Of a stretch of 64,000 nt of DNA, positions 44,518 to 52,200 are shown in pieces (positions within the stretch are counted from its first letter, which is position 1; every line of letters begins with the position of its first letter). The notes under the pieces were generated by a model. The model was given only the letters and a program-made list of their open reading frames with translations. It searched no databases and was not told the origin of the DNA. Source of the stretch: Mariniphaga sp963747515 (GTDB lineage: Bacteria; Bacteroidota; Bacteroidia; Bacteroidales; Prolixibacteraceae); NCBI GenBank assembly GCA_963747515.1, contig CAVVFN010000008.1, forward strand, positions 434,001 through 498,000, written 5' to 3'. A program made the translations under genes and the position numbers.

Positions 44518-45789
44518 ATGAAGAAACAAAGATTTATCAGCCTAATTTTTTTATTCTTTCTTTTACTGCTGACGACAACAAACCAGCGCATTTCCTCCTC
44601 TCCTGATAATTTAAACGAACAAAAAGAGCAACCTGTTGCTAGTCATTCAGAAAAGGAACTAGCTGAGATTCAGGAAGTGTTCGATAAATATGATTTATGG
44701 TTGACGGATCAAATAACAGAATCGAAGACCGTAGGAGCTGCTGTAGCTATTATCTATAAAGATAAGATTGCATTTTTAAAATGTTTTGGCAAAAGAAAAG
44801 TTGGGAACGAAGAACCGGTAAATGAACATACAATTTTCCGGCTGGCATCGGTTTCAAAACCTGTAACAAGTATATTGACAGGCATTCTGGTCCAGGAAGA
44901 AATTCTTGATTTCGATGATAAAGTTTGTGAAACCATTCCATGGCTAAAGCTAGGCAATTCGTCGTATACCAATCACCTGACCCTTCGCAATTTGCTCAGT
45001 CATACTTCGGGTCTGGTTCCACATGCATATGACGATTTGGTTGAAAATCATGTGCCGCTGGCAACTATACTAAGCAGGTTGAAAGATGCAGGAATTTCTG
45101 CAGCCCCTGGTAAAGTTTACGGGTACCAAAATGTAATGTTCAGCCTTGTAGATACCATCCTTGCCGTTAAAACTTCAAAAAATTATGGACAACTTATCAG
45201 GGAAAAACTTTTTGAACCTCTGGGAATGAATGATGCATCAACCAATTTTGAGAGCTTCAGGGACAATCCTAACAAAGCATATCCTCACAGGGGAGCAAAT
45301 GGAATATACCGATCGTTACCTCTAAATGACCGTTATTATTCGACCGCTCCTGCAGCAGGCATAAATGCCAGCATTTCTGATATGGCTCATTTTCTGGCAG
45401 GGTTGCTTGATGAAAAAAATCCGATACTTAAAGATGACGTGTACCAGAGAATTTTTGAACCGCAGGTTGTGTCAAGGCTCAGTAGTGGATATTTCAAATA
45501 TTGGGATCATGTAAAGAATAAAAACTATGCTCTTGGCTGGCGGATGGTAGACTACAAGGAACGCAAAATAGCCTACCACGGAGGCTATGTGAATGGATAT
45601 AAAGCAGAAATTGCCATCAGCAAGCAAGATAAAATCGGTATCGTTTATTTGTCAAACTCTCCAAATACAGTTGCATCACAAAGTGTTCCCGTTTTTCTCG
45701 ATCTCTTTTTTGAGTTCAAAGACAATCAACCTGAGATGGCAAAAAGGGAAAAAATGAATGAAGGAGATTCTGAAGTTCAGGGCATCTAA
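44518..45789 (+). CDS. Beta-lactamase-fold serine hydrolase (class C/PBP4*-like)
   Basis: 423 residues from ATG 44518 (the TTG nine bases earlier is rejected). The N-terminus has a hydrophobic stretch (about 6-21), a signal peptide or anchor. The catalytic motifs are SVSK (Ser-x-x-Lys, in FRLASVSKPVTS near residue 115), Tyr-x-Asn as YQN in VYGYQNVMFSL, and the KTG-equivalent HGGYVNGYKAE. LRNLLSHTSGL and LFEPLGMNDAS are typical of the family. It may be a periplasmic D-amino-acid peptidase or esterase. Its product and that of the downstream methyltransferase both carry signal peptides; the genes are 43 bases apart. Confidence 0.88.
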   Translation: MKKQRFISLIFLFFLLLLTTTNQRISSSPDNLNEQKEQPVASHSEKELAEIQEVFDKYDLWLTDQITESKTVGAAVAIIYKDKIAFLKCFGKRKVGNEEPVNEHTIFRLASVSKPVTSILTGILVQEEILDFDDKVCETIPWLKLGNSSYTNHLTLRNLLSHTSGLVPHAYDDLVENHVPLATILSRLKDAGISAAPGKVYGYQNVMFSLVDTILAVKTSKNYGQLIREKLFEPLGMNDASTNFESFRDNPNKAYPHRGANGIYRSLPLNDRYYSTAPAAGINASISDMAHFLAGLLDEKNPILKDDVYQRIFEPQVVSRLSSGYFKYWDHVKNKNYALGWRMVDYKERKIAYHGGYVNGYKAEIAISKQDKIGIVYLSNSPNTVASQSVPVFLDLFFEFKDNQPEMAKREKMNEGDSEVQGI

Positions 45790-45832
45790 TCAATTTTCTT
45801 TATCTTTAGGAATTCATTAAAGCAGAAATCTT

Positions 45833-46480
45833 ATGAAGCTTAGATATTTTATTCTTTTGTTTTTATATGTATCTTTTGCTGCAAATGCTCAATACCCAAA
45901 GATTGAGAGCAATCTCGACCGGAAAGTAAAAGCATTCCTGGAAGATAATGTAAATAACTGGAGCGATATGAATGTACCGCTTTCCGATGGTAAAATTCTC
46001 TACGATCTGATTATCGAACATAAATACACCGATGCTGTAGAAATTGGCACTTCCACTGGTCATTCAGCAATTTGGATTGCCTGGGCATTAAGTAAAACCG
46101 GAGGAAAGCTTATTACCATTGAAATCGATAAAAACCGGTGGCTAAAAGCCAAAGCCAATTTTAAAAAGGCAGGAGTTGAAAAATATATCGATTCCCGGCT
46201 GGCCGACGCACATGAACTGGTGCCGGAATTGCCCGGAAAATATGATTTTGTTTTTAGCGATGCGGATAAATACTGGTATAAAAATTATTTTATTGCCATG
46301 GATCCCAAACTGGAAATGGGAGGTTGTTTTACTGCGCATAATACAGCAATGAGAGGCTCTGGAATAAGCGATTTTCTTGATTATATTGAAAATCTTAATC
46401 ATTATAAAACCAGCTATGCTTCCAACAGCAGATCGGGAATTTCTATCAGCTTTAAAATAGCCCGCACGCCCGGTACCTGA
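45833..46480 (+). CDS. O-methyltransferase-like protein with a signal peptide
   Basis: 215 residues. Residues 1-19 form a clear signal peptide (LRYFILLFLYVSFAANAQ, cleavage after ANA). The rest is a class I methyltransferase of the catechol/caffeoyl-CoA type: motif I AVEIGTSTGHSAIWIA (about 63-78), the acidic SAM-ribose contact ITIEIDKNRW, and the metal/catalytic region DFVFSDADKYWY (about 140-151). Export is surprising because SAM is cytoplasmic. Either the N-terminus is a membrane anchor facing inward or the fold has a new extracytoplasmic use. It follows the serine hydrolase gene in the same direction. Confidence 0.82.
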   Translation: MKLRYFILLFLYVSFAANAQYPKIESNLDRKVKAFLEDNVNNWSDMNVPLSDGKILYDLIIEHKYTDAVEIGTSTGHSAIWIAWALSKTGGKLITIEIDKNRWLKAKANFKKAGVEKYIDSRLADAHELVPELPGKYDFVFSDADKYWYKNYFIAMDPKLEMGGCFTAHNTAMRGSGISDFLDYIENLNHYKTSYASNSRSGISISFKIARTPGT

Positions 46481-46793
46481 ATCATTCCATATTTGGTATA
46501 TTTATCTTCTTACCTGTCCGGAAAATTATATTCAGCAGCAGGATATCAATTTCTTCACGAATTTTGTTTCAAAGGCAGTTTTTATTCGCTTCATTAACAG
46601 AATGTTCAAATTGCAGATGCCTCCATGTTATTGGTTTTCAAATTTACCTTAAGAAATATCTTAAAAAAAGTGTCATCATCAAATCAGACATCATCTTTTT
46701 CTTCATAATGTTTGGCTGGAGGATTTACAGCAATTCCTTCAACGGCAGTTATATAAAAACATCCTCGTTTAAAAGGCAGGGACAGAGACCCCT
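46481..46793. other. 313-bp intergenic stretch, nothing recognised
   Basis: Between two convergent methyltransferase genes. Stop-rich and AT-rich in parts, with no terminator hairpin of note. A 77-codon frame here has a Cys/Phe/Lys-rich composition unlike a protein. Confidence 0.4.
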
Positions 46794-47390
46794 TTAGGAA
46801 CAAGTGACAAGTTGAAATGCATTTCCGGCAAAAAATTCTTCTTTTTCGCAAACAAACCGATGTTTTGAAAGAATTACCGGTAACCCACCCAATCGGATAT
46901 AATGTTTAAAGTTACGGTTGTGTTCACGTCCTGCAAGAAACTCTGCTACTTTACTACCGGTTCCTGTAATATTTTTAGGTAACGGAATCGCGTAATCAAC
47001 AAAAACCTGTCGTGCGGCAACCCGTTTCATTTCATTTAATATTACAAAATAACTTTTGGGAGAAAACTGATGTAAGGCAAGTGATAAAATAGCAACATCA
47101 AACTGATAATCATGAAATGGCCATTCCTCTGTCGCATCATGAACCTTAAATTCAATATGGGGAAAGTCTTTATTGTTTTTGGTTTTCAGCGCTCTGCTGA
47201 TCATGGATTGCGAATAATCAAAACCAACTGCTTTTTTTGCCTTACCTGCCAATTCAAATATCTGGGCACCGGTTCCGCAGGCAACATCCAAAACAGTTTG
47301 TCCATGATCAATATGATGTACCACACGTTTTCTCAGTCTTTTCAAAACAGGATCAACAAGAGTGGCGTAGAAAGGTCCGGATTCTGACAT
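46794..47390 (-). CDS. Class I SAM-dependent methyltransferase
   Basis: 198 residues. SAM motif I is VLDVACGTGAQIFELAG (about 33-49), followed by VGFDYSQSMISRA with the acidic residue, HDATEEWPF, and FDVAILSLALHQFSP as the post-II motif. ARQVFVDYAIPLPKNITG follows. The short C-terminal lid suggests a small-molecule or lipid substrate (UbiE-like), which is not resolved. It is divergent from the ChaN-like gene across 84 bp and probably a single-gene unit. Confidence 0.82.
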   Translation of the reverse strand: MSESGPFYATLVDPVLKRLRKRVVHHIDHGQTVLDVACGTGAQIFELAGKAKKAVGFDYSQSMISRALKTKNNKDFPHIEFKVHDATEEWPFHDYQFDVAILSLALHQFSPKSYFVILNEMKRVAARQVFVDYAIPLPKNITGTGSKVAEFLAGREHNRNFKHYIRLGGLPVILSKHRFVCEKEEFFAGNAFQLVTCS

Positions 47391-47474
47391 GTATTGTATA
47401 TTATTTAATACTGATTTTGAATTTATTAAACTGAAACAAATGGTATTTGTTTAAAAGAAAACCGGAATAAAGAA

Positions 47475-48341
47475 ATGAAACGACTACATATTGCATTAAT
47501 TGTATTGTTTATTGCTTCCACAGGATTTAAAACAGGAAAACCTGCCTGGAAACTTTATTCTAAAGTTGGAAAATCAGTGAACTATAATAAAATGGTCAGA
47601 AAAATACAGAATGCCGACATCATTTTATTTGGCGAACTCCATAATAATCCTGTTTCACATTGGCTGCAACTGGAATTAAGTCGCGATTTGTTTAAAATAA
47701 ATAACCAGGAACTAATACTTGGGGCCGAAATGTTTGAAAGCGACAATCAACTAATCCTCAACGAATACTTACAGGGACTGATTCCTCAGAATCAATTTGA
47801 AGCTGAAGCAAGATTATGGCCGAACTATAAAACAGATTACAAGCAGTTGGTTGAACTGGCCCGTGAAAACCACCTCCGCTTTTTTGCCACCAACATTCCA
47901 CGACGTTATGCATCGGTGGTGATATCTAATGGATTTGGAGGTCTGGAAATGCTTTCAGAGCAGGCAAAACAATTTCTGCCCCCGCTACCTGTGATGTATA
48001 ATCCGGATTTAAAAGCTTACAAAAGTATGCTGGATATGAAAGGTATGGAAAATCATAATACTCCAAATTTGCCCAAAGCCCAGGCCATTAAGGATGCCAC
48101 CATGTCCCATTTTATTTTAGAAAACTGGTCACCTGGAGAACTGTTCCTGCACTTCAACGGTGCATACCATTCCGATAATTTTGAAAGCATCTATTGGTAT
48201 CTGAAGCAGAAAAATTCTGAACTGAAAATTATAACCCTTACTACAGTAACGCAAAAAAATATTTCTCATTTGAATACAGAAAACACAGGAAAGGCCGATT
48301 ATATAATTTGTGTTGATGAAGATTTGCCTCCTACCTATTAA
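47475..48341 (+). CDS. ChaN-like haem/iron-regulated protein
   Basis: 288 residues with a short signal peptide (about 1-17, no clear lipobox). The core reads DIILFGELHNNPVSHWLQLEL (about 49-69), the mark of the ChaN/PhuW family that binds haem as a dimer, then LGAEMFESDNQ, NYKTDYKQLVELARENHLRFFATNIPRRYAS, and LFLHFNGAYHSDNFESIYWYL. The conserved His and Glu in GELHNN fit the family. The role in iron uptake is inferred from family members; no TonB receptor or haem transporter is adjacent. It converges with nadD with only ~11 bases between stops. Confidence 0.85.
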   Translation: MKRLHIALIVLFIASTGFKTGKPAWKLYSKVGKSVNYNKMVRKIQNADIILFGELHNNPVSHWLQLELSRDLFKINNQELILGAEMFESDNQLILNEYLQGLIPQNQFEAEARLWPNYKTDYKQLVELARENHLRFFATNIPRRYASVVISNGFGGLEMLSEQAKQFLPPLPVMYNPDLKAYKSMLDMKGMENHNTPNLPKAQAIKDATMSHFILENWSPGELFLHFNGAYHSDNFESIYWYLKQKNSELKIITLTTVTQKNISHLNTENTGKADYIICVDEDLPPTY

Positions 48342-48352
48342 AAAGAAGTTAT

Positions 48353-48961
48353 TTACCTGTAAAATCCCATTCTTTCAATACGCTCCCAAGTCTTGTATGG
48401 TAAAAAATGCCTGATGTCTTTTCCTTTCTTGATAGACTTACGGATAAATGAAGATGAAATTTCAATTCTTGGAGCTTCTTTGGCAATAATAATATTCTTA
48501 TGCTGAGGAACCTTTGTTTGTTCAAACTCATGCCGTGGATATACCACTACACCAAAATTCTCAACGATAGCTTCATAATTTTTCCATTTATGAAAATTTT
48601 GAAGGTTATCAGAGCCCATGAGTATTTTAAACTGTTTTTTTGGATACCGCCCGCTGAAATAAGTTAGAGTATCTATAGTATAACTAGGCTTGGGCAGAAA
48701 AAATTCCATATCTGAAACCTGTAACCGATCATCGCCTTCAACTGCAAGCTGCACCAGATCAAGCCTGTCGTAATCATTCAACAGGTTCTTTTTTTCCTTA
48801 TAAGGATTATGAGGAGTTACCACAAACCAAAATTCATCCAACTCCGTAAATTCTACCAAATAGTTGGCAATAGCCATGTGTCCGATATGAATGGGATTAA
48901 ATGATCCAAAATATAAACCAACTTGTTTATGAGGTAAAATATCGAGGGATAGTTTATTCAT
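48353..48961 (-). CDS. nadD: Nicotinate-nucleotide adenylyltransferase
   Basis: 202 residues from the ATG at 48959-48961 (MNKLSLDILPHKQVG). An ATG 14 codons upstream (49003) would overlap the gmk stop by 8 bases and is the alternative. The nucleotidyltransferase signature is GSFNPIHIGHMAIANYL; the ATP-binding end is RIEISSSFIRKSIKKG (ISSTxIR motif). FVVTPHNPYKEK and LMGSDNLQNFHKW also match. It makes deamido-NAD from nicotinate mononucleotide and ATP. It lies right after gmk and is co-transcribed with it. Confidence 0.93.
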   Translation of the reverse strand: MNKLSLDILPHKQVGLYFGSFNPIHIGHMAIANYLVEFTELDEFWFVVTPHNPYKEKKNLLNDYDRLDLVQLAVEGDDRLQVSDMEFFLPKPSYTIDTLTYFSGRYPKKQFKILMGSDNLQNFHKWKNYEAIVENFGVVVYPRHEFEQTKVPQHKNIIIAKEAPRIEISSSFIRKSIKKGKDIRHFLPYKTWERIERMGFYR

Positions 48962-48995
48962 TTCAGTTACATTTTTAGTTTTAATCCGGATTACC

Positions 48996-49568
48996 CTATT
49001 CACTGCACTCTAAAAACTCAGAAACTACATTCTCAACGTCCTTCATTGCCTCGTGGATATCATCGTTTACAATTACTGCATCAAATTGTTTTTCATAAGT
49101 CAATTCTTCATTAGCTCTGGCCAAACGCATCTTTATCTTCTCAACGGATTCAGTAGAACGGCTTTCCAACCTTCTTTTTAGTTCATTTAGCGAGGGAGGT
49201 TTAACAAAAACAGCAAGTGCATCTTTATCATAGAATTTTTTAATATTGACGCCACCAACAACATCAACATCAAAAATTACATGTTTGCCATTATTCCGTA
49301 TTCGTTCTACCTCACTCTTCAGAGTACCATAAAAAATCCCTCCATATACTTCTTCCCATTCCAAAAACTCGTTTTTCCTTATTTTCTCACGGAACTCCTC
49401 CACTGAAAGGAAATAGTAATCTTTGCCATTGATTTCATTATGTCTCGGTTGCCGGCTGGTTGCCGAAACTGAAAACTCAAGTCCCAAATGCTGAGACAGT
49501 AAATATTTCACTAAAGTAGTCTTTCCAGAACCCGACGGGGCGGAAAATATAATCAGCTTTCCTTGCAT
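48996..49568 (-). CDS. gmk: Guanylate kinase
   Basis: 190 residues from the ATG at 49566-49568 (MQGKLIIFSAPSGSGKTTLVK); 11 upstream codons in frame are not typical. The P-loop is APSGSGKTTL, the GMP-binding block is SVSATSRQPRHNEINGKDYYFLS and the Walker-B-like stretch is VIFDVDVVGGVNIKK. It phosphorylates GMP to GDP. A full promoter lies 24-60 bases upstream, partly covered by a perfect 16-bp inverted repeat, so this gene and nadD form a unit that may be separately regulated from yicC. Confidence 0.95.
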   Translation of the reverse strand: MQGKLIIFSAPSGSGKTTLVKYLLSQHLGLEFSVSATSRQPRHNEINGKDYYFLSVEEFREKIRKNEFLEWEEVYGGIFYGTLKSEVERIRNNGKHVIFDVDVVGGVNIKKFYDKDALAVFVKPPSLNELKRRLESRSTESVEKIKMRLARANEELTYEKQFDAVIVNDDIHEAMKDVENVVSEFLECSE

Positions 49569-49598
49569 CTTTATGACATAAAGGGAATAATAAAAGAG

Positions 49599-49630
49599 CA
49601 AAAGTAATAAACTATATGTACTTGCTCAAA
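49599..49630 (-). promoter_or_regulatory. Promoter of gmk-nadD
   Basis: Leftward -33 TTTG (49627-49630) and -7 TActTTTG (49599-49606), 20-nt spacer, both exact. Transcription would start near 49592, giving a 24-nt leader. The -33 box lies within the left arm of the inverted repeat at 49621-49657. Confidence 0.7.
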
Positions 49631-49657
49631 TCAATCGGTTTGATTGATTTGAGCAAG
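49621..49657. promoter_or_regulatory. Perfect 16-bp inverted repeat overlapping the gmk promoter
   Basis: CTTGCTCAAATCAATC and GATTGATTTGAGCAAG are exact reverse complements around GGTTT. Neither orientation is followed at once by a T run, so a simple terminator is unlikely. Covering the -33 element suggests an operator; an mRNA hairpin at the end of the yicC transcript is the alternative. Confidence 0.65.
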
Positions 49658-49792
49658 AAATGACATGGGCACTCTTTTTTTTATACATTCCCTTCTTTAG
49701 AAATCAGTGTTTTAAATTTTTAAACATCACTAATCTCAAATCAAAATTCAGTTACTTAATCCAAAGGCAAAAACTAACAAACCTTTAATCCA

Positions 49793-50668
49793 TTATAAAA
49801 CATTCAGCAACTGTTCCTTTATCCGTTCCAAATGGTCTTTCATCTGCACTACAATCCGCTGTATATTGCTTTCATAAGCCTTTGAACCCAAAGTATTGAT
49901 TTCACGCCCCATCTCCTGAGCAATAAATCCAAGTTTTTTACCGTTCGTTTCTTCCTGTGAAAGCGTCTCCAGAAAAAAGGAGCAGTGATTACCCAGCCGT
50001 ACTTTTTCCTCGTTCATATCCATTTTTTCAAGATAGTAAATCAGCTCCTGCTCAAAACGATTTTCATCCACATTATTGTTCAGATTCAATTTACTCAGGC
50101 TTTCAGAAAGCCTGTTTTTAATAACATCCATTCTTTGAGCTTCATAGGGAGCTATTTGTTTCAGCAGGTTTATTATGGATTGGGTATTGGCTATAATGTC
50201 TGTTTCCAGTGCTTTCCCTTCCTTTGAACGGAATTCATCGATTTCAGCAATTGCTTTAAGCATCTGATCAATGATAACCAGCCATTCCGCCTCATCAAAC
50301 GAATCATATTCTGTTTTTACTACATCCGGCAACCGAAGAACTGCCTGCATTATGCTTTGATCTGTTTCAAGTCCAAGAGTTTCATTAATCTTTCTTAGGT
50401 GTTGAAAGTAGCCGATTAAAATAGATTCATTAATCTTGCTGTTCGATTCTGTTCCATGGTACTCGATGTACAAGGTTAAATCAATCTTTCCCCGTATCAG
50501 CTTTTCTGCCAATACCCTCCGAATTTCAATTTCTTTTTCCCGGTAAACCGATGGAAGCCGAGCATTTATATCGATTTGTTTGCTATTGAGTGACTTTAAT
50601 TCAAGGGTAACTTTTTTGTTGTTCACTTCAAATTCGGCTTTACCAAAACCGGTCATTGATTTTATCAT
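49793..50668 (-). CDS. YicC family endoribonuclease
   Basis: 291 residues, the standard length. The start MIKSMTGFGKAEFE is the family signature, followed by ELKSLNSKQIDINARLP and a C-terminal half with RFEQELIYYLEKMDMNEEKVRLGNHCSFF and GKKLGFIAQEMGREINTLGSKA. YicC proteins form a large hexameric RNase in bacteria studied. In many genomes yicC sits beside gmk, as here, with mnmA upstream. The gene starts 30 bases after the mnmA stop. Confidence 0.93.
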   Translation of the reverse strand: MIKSMTGFGKAEFEVNNKKVTLELKSLNSKQIDINARLPSVYREKEIEIRRVLAEKLIRGKIDLTLYIEYHGTESNSKINESILIGYFQHLRKINETLGLETDQSIMQAVLRLPDVVKTEYDSFDEAEWLVIIDQMLKAIAEIDEFRSKEGKALETDIIANTQSIINLLKQIAPYEAQRMDVIKNRLSESLSKLNLNNNVDENRFEQELIYYLEKMDMNEEKVRLGNHCSFFLETLSQEETNGKKLGFIAQEMGREINTLGSKAYESNIQRIVVQMKDHLERIKEQLLNVL

Positions 50669-50698
50669 AAATTAAAAAAATTTAATAAATTTAAGCAA

Positions 50699-51883
50699 TT
50701 ATGTTATAACACCCGAACCAATCAATTCGCCGTTCAGATACCAAGCAGCAAACTGACCGGATGTAATTCCCCTTTGTTCATTTTCAAACAAAACATAGGC
50801 ACCATCTTCTCTCATAAAAACCGTCCCTTTTTCAAGTGGCTGGCGGTAACGGATTCGAATATCGAAATCCATCTCGTCTCCAATTTTCATCTTCATATCG
50901 TCTCTTATCCAGTGAATATCACTTGCCTTGACAAAAAGTCCCCTACGGAATAAACCCGGATGATCCTGCCCTTCTCCAACAAACACTATATTCCGGTGCA
51001 CATCTGTGGCAAGTACAAATAACGGTTCTTTAAATCCGCCAATATTTAAACCTTTTCTTTGTCCTACTGTATAAAAATGGGCTCCCTTATGTTCACCGAT
51101 CACCTCACCGTTCCATGGCTTGAATGGGAATGGAAAACAAACTTTCATAAAATTTTCTTCCGTTGGTTCCACATGCTTTTTCTTGGACATAAATGTAGCG
51201 GATACTTTTATTACATTTCCGGTTTTAGGTTTCAATTGTTGTTGTAAGAATTTTGGCAGATCCACTTTACCTACGAAGCAAATTCCCTGAGAATCTTTCC
51301 GTTCTGCAGTGGGAAGATTCTGTTGACGGGCAATCTCCCTTACCTGTGGTTTGGTAAGATGTCCAATTGGGAAAAGTGCTTTGGCAAGTTGCTTCTGACT
51401 GAGCTGGCACAAAAAATAGCTTTGATCTTTATTACCATCCTTTCCTGCCAGCAAACGATACACAATTTGGCCATTTACCGCCATCTCATCTTTTCTGCAA
51501 TAGTGACCTGTGGCAACATAATCAGCATTAAATTTTAATGACTCATTAAAAAATGTATCAAATTTTATTTCTCGGTTACATAAAACATCGGGATTAGGAG
51601 TTCTTCCGGCTTCATATTCGGAAAACATATAATCCACCACCCGGCGTTTGTATTCAATGCTTAAATCAACTATATGAAAAGGAATTTTCAGCTTTTTTGC
51701 TACCATTTCTGCAATTAAGGCATCTTCCTCCCAAGTACATGCACTTGTAACTGCTCCAATGCGTTCGTGCCAGTTGACCATAAACAATGCTACCAGATCA
51801 TGCCCCTGCTGTTGCAGTAACCAGGCTGCTACACTGGAATCAACTCCTCCCGAAAGTCCGACTACTATCCTTTTTTTATTCAT
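50699..51883 (-). CDS. mnmA: tRNA-specific 2-thiouridylase
   Basis: 394 residues. The PP-loop is VGLSGGVDSSVAAWLLQQ (about 8-25). The catalytic cysteines are in NPDVLCNREIKF (about Cys103) and DSQGICFVGK (about Cys202). YVATGHYCRK, KDQSYFLCQL, FYTVGQRKGLNIGG and the C-terminal IRYRQPLEKG fit MnmA. It thiolates U34 of Lys, Glu and Gln tRNAs. The sequence between motifs VNW and TWEEDALIA is slightly longer than in E. coli. It heads a leftward set with yicC, gmk and nadD. A TAatTTTG box at 51996-52003 is a possible -7 element. Confidence 0.94.
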   Translation of the reverse strand: MNKKRIVVGLSGGVDSSVAAWLLQQQGHDLVALFMVNWHERIGAVTSACTWEEDALIAEMVAKKLKIPFHIVDLSIEYKRRVVDYMFSEYEAGRTPNPDVLCNREIKFDTFFNESLKFNADYVATGHYCRKDEMAVNGQIVYRLLAGKDGNKDQSYFLCQLSQKQLAKALFPIGHLTKPQVREIARQQNLPTAERKDSQGICFVGKVDLPKFLQQQLKPKTGNVIKVSATFMSKKKHVEPTEENFMKVCFPFPFKPWNGEVIGEHKGAHFYTVGQRKGLNIGGFKEPLFVLATDVHRNIVFVGEGQDHPGLFRRGLFVKASDIHWIRDDMKMKIGDEMDFDIRIRYRQPLEKGTVFMREDGAYVLFENEQRGITSGQFAAWYLNGELIGSGVIT

Positions 51884-52200
51884 TCACAAAAACTACACTT
51901 CCTTAAATATTCCGGTATATTGTTTTATTTTTCGGATTTATTTTCCTAAACAGTAAAATTTAAAAACAAAATACATTTGTTTCGTTTTGAGATTACAAAA
52001 TTAGAAAGTAAATTCTAAACCCTGTTACATTTCTTTTTTTTTACACAACCTGAAAAAATTTCGCTTCAATGGGGGACAAATAAGATTATTCAATTTCGCT
52101 GATATATTAACCGGAAAATTTCTTATTTTCTGTAATAATCTGATCTTTTTGGTAATTTTAGCCCCTGTTAAAAATGAATCATCAGAAGTGTGACGTGCAT
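51884..52200. other. 317-bp divergent intergenic region
   Basis: Lies between mnmA (leftward) and the GH3 fusion gene (rightward) and must hold both promoters. Only a leftward TAatTTTG box at 51996-52003 was noticed. Confidence 0.4.

Noticed and set aside
46564..46797. 77-codon frame between the two methyltransferases
   Set aside because: Cys/Phe/Lys-rich, no motif, overlaps the end of the leftward methyltransferase.
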